From: Candidatus Aquidulcis sp. | GTDB lineage: Bacteria; Chloroflexota; Anaerolineae; Anaerolineales; E44-bin32 | Length of the DNA: 5,114 nt | Assembly: GCA_020723365.1 (NCBI GenBank) | Contig: DYJB01000191.1 | Location: 1 to 5,114 of the forward strand | Direction of reading: 5' to 3' | In this document: positions 1 to 5,114 of the stretch, piece by piece | Numbering within the stretch: position 1 is the stretch's first letter | How the letters are laid out: each line of letters opens with the position of its first letter | Made by a program: the position numbers and the translations under genes | Notes under the pieces: model-generated | Databases searched by the model: none | What the model saw: the letters and a program-made list of their open reading frames with translations, nothing else | Told to the model about the DNA's origin: nothing

Positions 1-1
1 T

Positions 2-856
2 CTGCGGCCCAAGACGTTGGCCGAGGCCAGCGAGGTCCTCGCCCGCCACGCGGAGGAGGCGCGTCCGTTCCTGGGCGGGACGGATGTCTTCGTCCGCATG
101 CGCGACGGGTTCCTGACGCCCCGCTTCCTGGTGGATGTGAAGGGGCTGGACGGGACGAACGAGCTGCGCTTGGACCCCAAGGCCGGCCTCACGCTGGGCG
201 CCGCCGTCAGCATGAATCGGGTGATCGCCTCGCCCGAGGTGCGAACCCACTACCCGCTGCTGGTCGAGGCCTGTCGCTCCGTCGCCAGCTACCCGCTGCG
301 GACCCGGGCGACGGTGGTCGGCAACATCTGCAATGCCTCCCCCGCCGGGGACAGCATCGGCGCCTGCCTGGTCCTGGACGGCGTGCTGACCGTCCACGGC
401 GTGCGCGGCCCGCGCCAGGAGGCCCTGGCGTCGTTCTTCGTGGGACCCGGCAAGACCAAGCTGGAAGCGGGCGATGTCGTCACGGCCCTGCATCTGCCCC
501 TGCCTCCCAGGGGATGCGCCGGGGTGTACCTCAAACTGGGGCGCAATCAACTGAGCGACCTTTCGATCGTCGGCGTGACGGCCCTGGGCCACCCGGACGG
601 GAGCTGCCCCTCCGGCTACCGCTTCCGCCTGGCGCTGGCCTCGGTCGCCCCAGTGCCCTTCGTCCCCCTGGAGGCGGAAAGGCGCCTGGCCAGTCACCCG
701 ATCACGCCCGAGACGCTGCGTGAAGCGGCGCAGCTGGCGGCCGAGGCCTGCTCGCCGATCGACGATGTGCGCGGCAGCGCACGGTATCGCAAGCTGATGG
801 TGCGGAACCTGACGGCGACAGCGCTGGGCCAGGTGTGGAAGCAGCTGACCGCCTGA
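2..856 (+). CDS. Molybdenum hydroxylase FAD-binding (medium) subunit, 5' partial
   Basis: This is the FAD subunit of a xanthine dehydrogenase / CO dehydrogenase-type molybdenum hydroxylase. It takes electrons from the 2Fe-2S subunit and passes them to an external acceptor, probably in the cytoplasm. The frame is open from base 2, and the family-like N-terminal stretch (LRPKTLAEASEVL) begins before any start codon. The true start is therefore upstream, probably only about ten residues away. A TTG at 17 lies inside this conserved stretch and is not a good start. Counting from the first visible codon, GGTD at residues 25-28 is the first FAD loop and TVVGNICNASPAGDS from residue 104 is the second. 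The C-terminal flavoprotein domain runs from about residue 172 to the end. The 284 visible residues match the usual length of about 290. There is no 4Fe-4S insertion. The second loop is normally TIGGN; here its first Gly is Val. Family assignment is secure; the substrate is not. Confidence 0.93.
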   Translation: MRPKTLAEASEVLARHAEEARPFLGGTDVFVRMRDGFLTPRFLVDVKGLDGTNELRLDPKAGLTLGAAVSMNRVIASPEVRTHYPLLVEACRSVASYPLRTRATVVGNICNASPAGDSIGACLVLDGVLTVHGVRGPRQEALASFFVGPGKTKLEAGDVVTALHLPLPPRGCAGVYLKLGRNQLSDLSIVGVTALGHPDGSCPSGYRFRLALASVAPVPFVPLEAERRLASHPITPETLREAAQLAAEACSPIDDVRGSARYRKLMVRNLTATALGQVWKQLTA

Positions 857-905
857 CGGGATGGGGTGCGGAAGGTGCGGCCGCTTCGGCTCGCCCGACA
901 ACGCT

Positions 906-915
906 CGAGGGAACG
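906..915 (+). promoter_or_regulatory. Ribosome binding site of the 2Fe-2S subunit gene
   Basis: CGAGGGAACG directly precedes ATG 916. The GAGGG core ends four bases before the start codon, which is slightly short but workable, and it decides this start over the longer open frame from 835. The same ten bases recur at 1405-1414, in the next gap. Confidence 0.6.
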
Positions 916-1395
916 ATGACACTCCACGAGATTCACGTAACCGTCAATGACGAGCCCGAACAGGTGGCGGTCCCCGCCAACATGACCCTCATGCGCATGT
1001 TGCGGGAGAAGCTGGCGCTGACGGGCACCAAGAACGGGTGTTCGGCCGGCGAGTGCGGGGCATGCACGGTGCTGCTGAACGGGGAACCGGTCAACAGCTG
1101 CATGGTCCTGGCGGTCGAGTGTGACGGAGCCCGGATCGTCACGGTCGAAGGGTTGGCCGGCGAGGACCGGCTGGCGCCGGTTCAGGAAACCATCCTGCGC
1201 GCCGGGGGCGTGCAGTGCGGTTTCTGCACGCCCGGCATCCTGATCTCCGCCCACGCCCTCTTGGAGCGCAACCCGACTCCGAGTGACGATGAGATCCGCG
1301 AGGCGCTGGTCGGCAACCTGTGCCGCTGCACGGGATACCTGCCCATCCTGGAGAGCGTCCGGGAAGCCGCCCGCATGCAGTCCGCTGCGGGCTGA
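916..1395 (+). CDS. Molybdenum hydroxylase 2Fe-2S (small) subunit
   Basis: This 159-residue protein is the iron-sulfur electron-transfer subunit of the hydroxylase. The N-terminal plant-ferredoxin-like domain has the C-x4-C-x2-C-x11-C pattern at Cys42, 47, 50 and 62. The C-terminal all-helical domain has C-x2-C-x31-C-x-C at Cys101, 104, 136 and 138, in the usual GFCTPG and NLCRCTGY settings. All eight ligands for the two 2Fe-2S clusters are present and correctly spaced. Length is normal for the family (150-170). ATG 916 is chosen because GAGGG lies four bases upstream and the protein then begins directly with the first beta strand. The frame is open back to 835, but those 27 extra residues are low-complexity and overlap the upstream stop. 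There is no Tat signal peptide, unlike the exported YagT-type small subunits, so the complex should stay in the cytoplasm. It lies 59 bases after the FAD subunit gene and 57 before the large subunit gene. Confidence 0.97.
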   Translation: MTLHEIHVTVNDEPEQVAVPANMTLMRMLREKLALTGTKNGCSAGECGACTVLLNGEPVNSCMVLAVECDGARIVTVEGLAGEDRLAPVQETILRAGGVQCGFCTPGILISAHALLERNPTPSDDEIREALVGNLCRCTGYLPILESVREAARMQSAAG

Positions 1396-1404
1396 CCCGC
1401 ACCC

Positions 1405-1414
1405 CGAGGGAACG
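1405..1414 (+). repeat. Second copy of the ten-base leader CGAGGGAACG
   Basis: This is identical to 906-915, which lies directly in front of the small-subunit start. Here it is about 40 bases upstream of the large-subunit ATG (1453), too far to serve it, and the hairpin at 1415-1440 begins on the next base. It may be chance in GC-rich DNA, or a remnant of a duplicated leader. Confidence 0.4.
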
Positions 1415-1440
1415 GCCTGGCCGCATGCGCGGGGCCAGGC
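1415..1440 (+). other. Hairpin between small- and large-subunit genes
   Basis: GCCTGGCC (1415-1422) pairs perfectly with GGCCAGGC (1433-1440), giving an eight base pair stem with a ten-base loop. It ends right at the ribosome binding site of the large-subunit gene (AGAGGA, 1444-1449). No T-tract follows, so it is not an intrinsic terminator. Its position suggests an effect on translation initiation or mRNA processing between the two subunits; that role is inference. Confidence 0.5.
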
Positions 1441-1443
1441 GGG

Positions 1444-1449
1444 AGAGGA
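1444..1449 (+). promoter_or_regulatory. Ribosome binding site of the large subunit gene
   Basis: AGAGGA lies three bases before ATG 1453, a rather short spacing. It supports this start, since the frame has no other usual start codon between the upstream in-frame stop (1393-1395) and 1453. The hairpin ending at 1440 abuts it. Confidence 0.6.
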
Positions 1450-1452
1450 ACC

Positions 1453-3807
1453 ATGAAGAGCGCCGGTACGAAATCCTCGGCCAGCCCTGTGGGTGAGGAT
1501 GTCCCCCGCATCGACGCCCGGCAGAAGGTGACCGGTGCGGCGATCTTTGCCGATGACATCCAGTTCGGCGACTCGCTGCTGCACGCCCGCATCAAGCGCA
1601 GCCCCCACCCGCACGCCCTCGTGCGCAAGATCGACACGACCCGCGCCCGGGCCCTGCCCGGCGTCAAGGCCGTCGTCACCGGCGAGGACTTCCCCCGTCA
1701 CATCGGCCTGTACCTGCAGGACCGCTACATTTTCTGCCGCGACCGCGTGCGCTACGTCGGCGATCCGGTGGCCGGGGTGGCGGCCACCACTCCCGAGATC
1801 GCCCAGAAGGCCCTCGACCTGATCGAAGTGGACTACGAGGTGCTCGAGCCGGTCCTGGATCCCGAATTGGGCACTCACGCCGAGGCGGCGATCCTTCATC
1901 CCGACCTCGGCCAGTACGTCGTCGCCGGCTTCATCTTCCCCAAGCCGGGGACCAACATCTCGAACCATTTCAAGATCCGCAAGGGAGATGTAGTCGGCGC
2001 CTGGGGCCGCTGCGCCGCCATCGTCGAGCACCGGTACAGGATCCCGCACATCCAGCACGTGCCCATCGAGCCGCATGTCGCCGTGGCCCGGGTGGAGCCA
2101 TCCGGTGAGATCACGCTGTGGGGCAGTTCCCAGTCGCCCTTCGCGCAGCGCAATCTGATCGCCCAGTCGATGGGCATATCCCAGAGCCAGATGCGCGTGG
2201 TGGCGCCGCTGGTGGGCGGGGGGTTCGGGAGCAAGGCTGGGGTGAGCATGGAGGCCCTGGTGGTGGCCATCGCCACCAAGGTCCCCGGACGATCGGTGAA
2301 GCTGCTGCTGACGCGGGAGGAGGAGTTCTACACCGCCTTCGTGCGCCAGGGGCTGGTGTCTCATTTCAAGATGGGTTGCGACGCCAAGGGCCGCCTGCTG
2401 GCGATGGAGAATGTCTTCTACTGGGACGGCGGCGCGTATACCGAATACGGCGTGAACGTGACCCGCGCCGCAGGCTATAGCAGCAGCGGGCCGTACGAAG
2501 TGCCTAACATCAAGACCGACAGCTACTGCGTCTACACCAACCATCCGGTCGGCGGGCCGATGCGCGGCTTCGGCATGCCCGAGATGCACGCCGGGCTGGA
2601 GCAGTGCATCGATGAGCTGGCGCTCAAGGTCGGGATGGACGCGGTGGAGTTCCGCCGGATCAACTGCCTGAAGGCCGGCAGCCCGCTGCCGACCGGGAGC
2701 AAGATGCATCCGACCGGGCTGCCCGTCTGCATCGACAAGGCGGCCGACGCCATCGGCTGGGGAAAGAAACCTGCGGCCAGCGCCCCCAACAAGCGCCGCG
2801 GCAAAGGACTGGCCCTGATGTGGAAGGCGCCGGCGATGCCCCCCAACGCCGGCTCGAGCGCCTGGGTCGAGCTGGCCGAAGACGGCACGGTGACGGTCGG
2901 CGTCGGCGGGCAGGAGATCGGGCAGGGAGTCTTCACCGTCGCCGCCCAGATGGCCGCCGCCGCCCTGGGCGTGCCGTACGAGTCCGTGCGCATCGCCTCG
3001 CCCGTCGACACGCGCTACAGCCCCTACGAGTGGCAGACCGTCGCCAGCCGCCTGACGTGGAGCATGGGCAATGCCATCGTCAATGCCGCTCGCGACGCCA
3101 AGCGCCAGATCCTGGGCACGGTAGGCGAGGCCTGGGAAGAAACTCCCGAAGACCTGGACATCGTCAACGGCGTCGTGATCTCGTACAAGACGGAGAAGGA
3201 GATCCCGCTCAAGAACCTGGCCGTCTATGGCCTGCCCAAGCCGAACGACCAGGGCTGGCGGGGCGGGCCGGTCATCGGGCGCGGTGCCTTCATGCCGACC
3301 TATGTCACCGGCCTGGATCCCGAGACGGGGCAAGGCGAACGCTCCGTCGTGCACTTCACCACCGGAGCCCAGGCGGTCGAGCTGGAGGTCGACCTGGACA
3401 CCGGCCGGATCGAGATCTTGCGCGGCGTCTCGGCCTTCGACGTCGGCAAGGCCATCAACCCGGCGCAGGTCAAGGCGCAGATGGAAGGCGGCTTCGTCCA
3501 GGGCATGAGCTCGGCTCTCTTCGAGAGCCTCAACCTGAAGGACGGCGTGGTGAGGAGTCCGAGTTTCGTGGACTACCGTATCGCCACCACGGCCGATGCC
3601 CCCAGGGACCTGCAGTCCTTCATCGTCGAGGAGGCGCAGGACGACGGGCCGTGGGGAGCACGCGGCATCGGCGAGCATTCCATGGTGCCGACCATTCCGG
3701 CGATTGCCAATGCCATCTACGACGCCGTCGGCGTGCGCCTCGAAGGCCCGCCGTTCACGGCCGAGAAGGTGTACCTGGCCATGCTGGAAGCCGGGGTGGT
3801 GAAATGA
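1453..3807 (+). CDS. Molybdenum hydroxylase molybdopterin-binding (large) subunit, xanthine dehydrogenase family
   Basis: This 784-residue catalytic subunit binds the molybdenum cofactor and hydroxylates the substrate with oxygen from water. Residues about 15-125 form the N-terminal a/b hammerhead domain (VPRIDARQKVTG, then RSPHPHA), and the rest forms the Mo-binding domains. Cofactor contacts expected from the family are visible: Gln227 in WGSSQSPF, the Gly-rich loop VGGGFGSK at 254-261, GGQEIGQG at 485-492 and the TVASRLTW segment near 530. Arg371 lies in PMRGFGMPEM, the loop that in xanthine dehydrogenase is FRGFGGPQ and holds a substrate-binding Arg. The catalytic Glu is Glu741 in RGIGEHSM. 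The CO dehydrogenase loops AYRCSFR (form I) and AYRGAGR (form II) are absent, so a CO dehydrogenase label would be wrong. Length is normal. The stop codon overlaps an ATG (ATGA, 3804-3807). Family certain; the substrate (purine, N-heterocycle, aldehyde or other) cannot be told from sequence. Confidence 0.96.
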   Translation: MKSAGTKSSASPVGEDVPRIDARQKVTGAAIFADDIQFGDSLLHARIKRSPHPHALVRKIDTTRARALPGVKAVVTGEDFPRHIGLYLQDRYIFCRDRVRYVGDPVAGVAATTPEIAQKALDLIEVDYEVLEPVLDPELGTHAEAAILHPDLGQYVVAGFIFPKPGTNISNHFKIRKGDVVGAWGRCAAIVEHRYRIPHIQHVPIEPHVAVARVEPSGEITLWGSSQSPFAQRNLIAQSMGISQSQMRVVAPLVGGGFGSKAGVSMEALVVAIATKVPGRSVKLLLTREEEFYTAFVRQGLVSHFKMGCDAKGRLLAMENVFYWDGGAYTEYGVNVTRAAGYSSSGPYEVPNIKTDSYCVYTNHPVGGPMRGFGMPEMHAGLEQCIDELALKVGMDAVEFRRINCLKAGSPLPTGSKMHPTGLPVCIDKAADAIGWGKKPAASAPNKRRGKGLALMWKAPAMPPNAGSSAWVELAEDGTVTVGVGGQEIGQGVFTVAAQMAAAALGVPYESVRIASPVDTRYSPYEWQTVASRLTWSMGNAIVNAARDAKRQILGTVGEAWEETPEDLDIVNGVVISYKTEKEIPLKNLAVYGLPKPNDQGWRGGPVIGRGAFMPTYVTGLDPETGQGERSVVHFTTGAQAVELEVDLDTGRIEILRGVSAFDVGKAINPAQVKAQMEGGFVQGMSSALFESLNLKDGVVRSPSFVDYRIATTADAPRDLQSFIVEEAQDDGPWGARGIGEHSMVPTIPAIANAIYDAVGVRLEGPPFTAEKVYLAMLEAGVVK

Positions 3808-3908
3808 CGATCGCCGGCCTGCTCAGGCGGCGCGAGGCCATCCGGCAGACCGCGCGCGACAATCGCTGCGCACCACACGAGGAGGAGCGACGCCATGAAG
3901 TTCATTGA
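3804..3908 (+). CDS. Possible small ORF overlapping both neighbouring genes
   Basis: An ATG at 3804 overlaps the large-subunit stop as ATGA, the arrangement usual in translational coupling. The frame runs 34 codons and ends in TGA at 3906-3908, fourteen bases inside the next gene. The peptide begins MTIAGLLRRREAIRQTARDN and then becomes very rich in Glu, Arg and His; it is highly charged, with no membrane segment. I recognise no family. It fills the whole 87-base gap, and its last codons cover the strong ribosome binding site of the next gene. Translation through it could carry ribosomes to that site, or it could be no more than an open frame in GC-rich DNA. No clear ribosome binding site of its own is seen (only GGTGG nearby). 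Confidence 0.25.
   Translation: MTIAGLLRRREAIRQTARDNRCAPHEEERRHEVH
3813..3831 (+). other. Hairpin just after the large-subunit stop
   Basis: Bases 3813-3815 (GCC) pair with 3829-3831 (GGC), and 3817-3820 (GCCT) pair with 3825-3828 (AGGC). G3816 is bulged and GCTC forms the loop, giving a seven-pair stem. No T-run follows, so it does not look like an intrinsic terminator. It could stabilise the 3' end of the hydroxylase message, or be fortuitous. Confidence 0.35.
3879..3887 (+). promoter_or_regulatory. Strong ribosome binding site of the cyclase-family gene
   Basis: GAGGAGGAG lies seven bases before ATG 3895, one of the two best-placed ribosome binding sites in the window. It fixes the start of the hydrolase gene. 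Confidence 0.8.
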
Positions 3909-4776
3909 TCTCACGATCCCGCTCGGTGTGGCCACGCCCCCCTGGCCCACCTACGAGCCGCTGCAGCTCAAGTACTTCAAGCGCCTGGCGCACAACGGGG
4001 CCAACGGCCAGGTGCTGACCCATTCCAACCATCTGGGCACCCACCTGGACGGCGAGATCCACTTCCACACCCCGGGCAAGGACATCGCCTCGCTGGACAT
4101 GGACTTCCTGGTCCACGAGGCCGCCGTCGTCGACCTGAGCGACGTCAGCGGCGACTACGATGTGTACACTAGCAAGATGGTCGAAGAGCGCGTCGATGTC
4201 CGGCCGGGCGACATCCTCATCATCCACACCGGCTACCACCACTTCGGCTGGGACATGCCCACCGCCAACGAGATCCGCTACATGGTCATGCACCCCGGCC
4301 CGGACCGGGAGTTCGCCGAGTGGGCCAAGGCCAAGAAGCTGCGCTGGATCGGCGTCGACTGCGGCAGCGCCGACCACCCGATGAACACCATCATCCGCGA
4401 CTGGATGCCGCGCCAGGCCCGGCAGGCCGAGCGGGTGTTCCAGAAGAAGTTCGGCATGCCGCTGGCCGAGTACTTCGACGACAGCAAGTACCAGCTCATG
4501 CACCTGGAGATGTTCCCCTCCGGCATCATCCACGCCGAATGCCTGGGCGGCGAGATCGACCTGCTGCTCAATCGGCGCGTGACGGTGGGGATGTTCCCCT
4601 GGCGCTTCGTGGATGGGGAGTCTTCCATTTCCCGCTGCGTGGCGATGGTCGATGACGCCGAGTACCAGAAGCTGATGGCCCAGAAGGCCTCCCTGCCCAA
4701 GACGAAGTTCGGGGACGCCTTCGATCCGTCGCATGTGGATCGGCTGAACAAGATCAGCCAGAAGAATCTGGCCTAG
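3895..4776 (+). CDS. Cyclase-family metal-dependent hydrolase (kynurenine formamidase / isatin hydrolase-like)
   Basis: This 293-residue protein belongs to the cyclase superfamily, whose known members hydrolyse amides or cyclic amides such as N-formylkynurenine and isatin using Zn or Mn. It opens with the family beta strand FIDLTIPLG. The metal motif HxGTHxDxxxHF is present at His46, Gly48, Thr49, His50, Asp52, His56 and Phe57. DVRPGDILIIHTGY at 101-114 matches the family's GDxxLIxTG segment, and GVDCGSADHP follows at 153-162. His203 and Glu215, twelve residues apart, sit where the family's second His/Glu pair is expected. The usual Pro of HxGTHxDxPxHF is Glu54 here. The protein is longer than kynurenine formamidase (about 210), with an extended C-terminus after FPWRF (234-238). 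It has no signal peptide. Placed 87 bases after the hydroxylase, it may open the ring of the hydroxylated product; that is inference. Not assigned as kynB because no other tryptophan-catabolism gene is in view. Confidence 0.9.
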   Translation: MKFIDLTIPLGVATPPWPTYEPLQLKYFKRLAHNGANGQVLTHSNHLGTHLDGEIHFHTPGKDIASLDMDFLVHEAAVVDLSDVSGDYDVYTSKMVEERVDVRPGDILIIHTGYHHFGWDMPTANEIRYMVMHPGPDREFAEWAKAKKLRWIGVDCGSADHPMNTIIRDWMPRQARQAERVFQKKFGMPLAEYFDDSKYQLMHLEMFPSGIIHAECLGGEIDLLLNRRVTVGMFPWRFVDGESSISRCVAMVDDAEYQKLMAQKASLPKTKFGDAFDPSHVDRLNKISQKNLA

Positions 4777-4823
4777 ACCGGCGTTCTCGCGTAGAGCCTT
4801 ACCTTCGGATAGGAGAAACCGCT
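4777..4823 (+). promoter_or_regulatory. Intergenic gap with ribosome binding site for the last gene
   Basis: This 47-base gap holds AGGAG at 4811-4815, eight bases before ATG 4824, a good ribosome binding site. I see no hairpin followed by a T-run and no convincing promoter, so the following gene is probably co-transcribed with the hydrolase gene. Confidence 0.6.
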
Positions 4824-5114
4824 ATGCCCGTAGACATGGAACTCGAAATGGTCCTGCGGCCGCCGCAACTCCCCATGGTGCCGTACCCGCCCAAGGTCAT
4901 CACGCTGGCCAACGGCAAGCGGATGGTCGTGCGCCAGGCACAGAGGGAAGACGTGCCGGCAATCCTCAAGTCCGTCCATCCCTGCCTGTTCATCGAGCGC
5001 GACTACTACGACATCGTCAGCGCCCGGCTGTACGGAGAGCTGCTGGCCTGGTACCGCTACCGCGTCAAGAGCGAGTACTGTCTGCTGGGACAGGTGGACG
5101 GTTACCTGGTGGGC
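4824..5114 (+). CDS. Probable GNAT-type N-acetyltransferase, 3' partial
   Basis: This frame is open for 97 codons from ATG 4824 to the window end. AGGAG eight bases upstream supports the start. After a proline-rich leader of about 33 residues (LRPPQLPMVPYPPK), the segment MVVRQAQREDVPAIL at 34-48 resembles the first strand and helix of GNAT acetyltransferases (R-x-A-x-x-x-D, Arg37 and Asp43). EYCLLGQVDGYLVG at 84-97 resembles the central strands that end in a Gly just before the acyl-CoA-binding region. The acetyl-CoA loop (R/QxxGxG/A) would lie beyond the window, so the assignment is tentative. No signal peptide or membrane segment is seen. If it is a GNAT enzyme it would transfer an acyl group to an amine of unknown identity. 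Its position at the end of the run suggests a role with the hydroxylase and hydrolase, but an unrelated function is possible. Confidence 0.5.
   Translation, partial: MPVDMELEMVLRPPQLPMVPYPPKVITLANGKRMVVRQAQREDVPAILKSVHPCLFIERDYYDIVSARLYGELLAWYRYRVKSEYCLLGQVDGYLVG

Noticed and set aside
17..856. TTG at 17 as the start of the FAD subunit
   Set aside because: The frame continues upstream with residues (LRPKT) that match the family N-terminus, so the gene is cut by the window edge.
835..915. Upstream extension of the 2Fe-2S subunit to ATG 835
   Set aside because: The extra 27 residues are low-complexity, overlap the preceding gene and lie before a family-typical N-terminus at 916 that has its own ribosome binding site.
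1415..1440. Intrinsic terminator between small- and large-subunit genes
   Set aside because: The stem is convincing but is followed by GGGAGAGGAACC, not a T-run, and termination here would separate subunits of one enzyme.
1425..1496. A 23-codon ORF overlapping the start of the large-subunit gene
   Set aside because: Its ATG lies in the hairpin loop with no properly spaced ribosome binding site, and the peptide is Arg/Glu-rich as expected by chance in this composition.
694..3678. A 994-codon open frame on the minus strand across the FAD, 2Fe-2S and large-subunit genes
   Set aside because: It lies opposite genes with unmistakable family motifs, shows low-complexity Gly/Ala/Arg/His-rich sequence and no recognisable domain. 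Long antisense frames are expected from GC-rich codon use.
2820..3803. Long plus-strand open frame (to 3908) overlapping the large-subunit gene in another frame
   Set aside because: It is a shadow frame, rich in Arg and Gly with no domain. Only its last 35 codons, beginning at ATG 3804, lie mainly outside the large-subunit gene and are reported separately.

Overview
The window is high-GC bacterial DNA with AGGA/GAGG-type ribosome binding sites before most genes. All the genes lie on the plus strand with gaps of 47 to 87 bases and no recognisable terminator, so it reads as the inside of one catabolic-type operon. Both ends cut through genes. The host cannot be named from this sequence alone.

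Positions 2-3807 encode a complete three-subunit molybdenum hydroxylase of the xanthine dehydrogenase / CO dehydrogenase family in the order medium-small-large. These are an FAD subunit (5' end missing), a 2Fe-2S ferredoxin-like subunit carrying all eight cluster cysteines, and a large molybdopterin-cytosine-dinucleotide subunit with the cofactor-binding Gly-rich loops and the catalytic Glu. Electrons would run from substrate at Mo, through two 2Fe-2S clusters, to FAD. The gene order is that of coxMSL, but the active-site loop of the large subunit is not that of form I or form II CO dehydrogenase. It is instead like the Arg-Gly-Phe-Gly loop of xanthine dehydrogenase and other (hetero)aromatic hydroxylases, so the substrate is most likely an aromatic N-heterocycle, purine or aldehyde rather than CO.

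Positions 3895-4776 encode a metal-dependent hydrolase of the cyclase / kynurenine formamidase / isatin hydrolase family. From 4824 a new gene starts that looks like a GNAT-type acyltransferase and runs off the window. A plausible reading is that the hydroxylase introduces an oxo group next to a ring nitrogen, the cyclase-family enzyme hydrolyses the resulting cyclic amide (or a similar amide or ester), and the last protein acts on the product or has a side role. This pathway is inference from gene order.

The points most worth a second look are a Gly-to-Val change in the FAD-binding TxGGN motif, a Pro-to-Glu change in the metal motif of the cyclase-family enzyme, a 34-codon ORF whose ATG overlaps the large-subunit stop codon, and hairpins in the gaps on either side of the large-subunit gene. 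I see no mobile element, CRISPR array, RNA gene or promoter.
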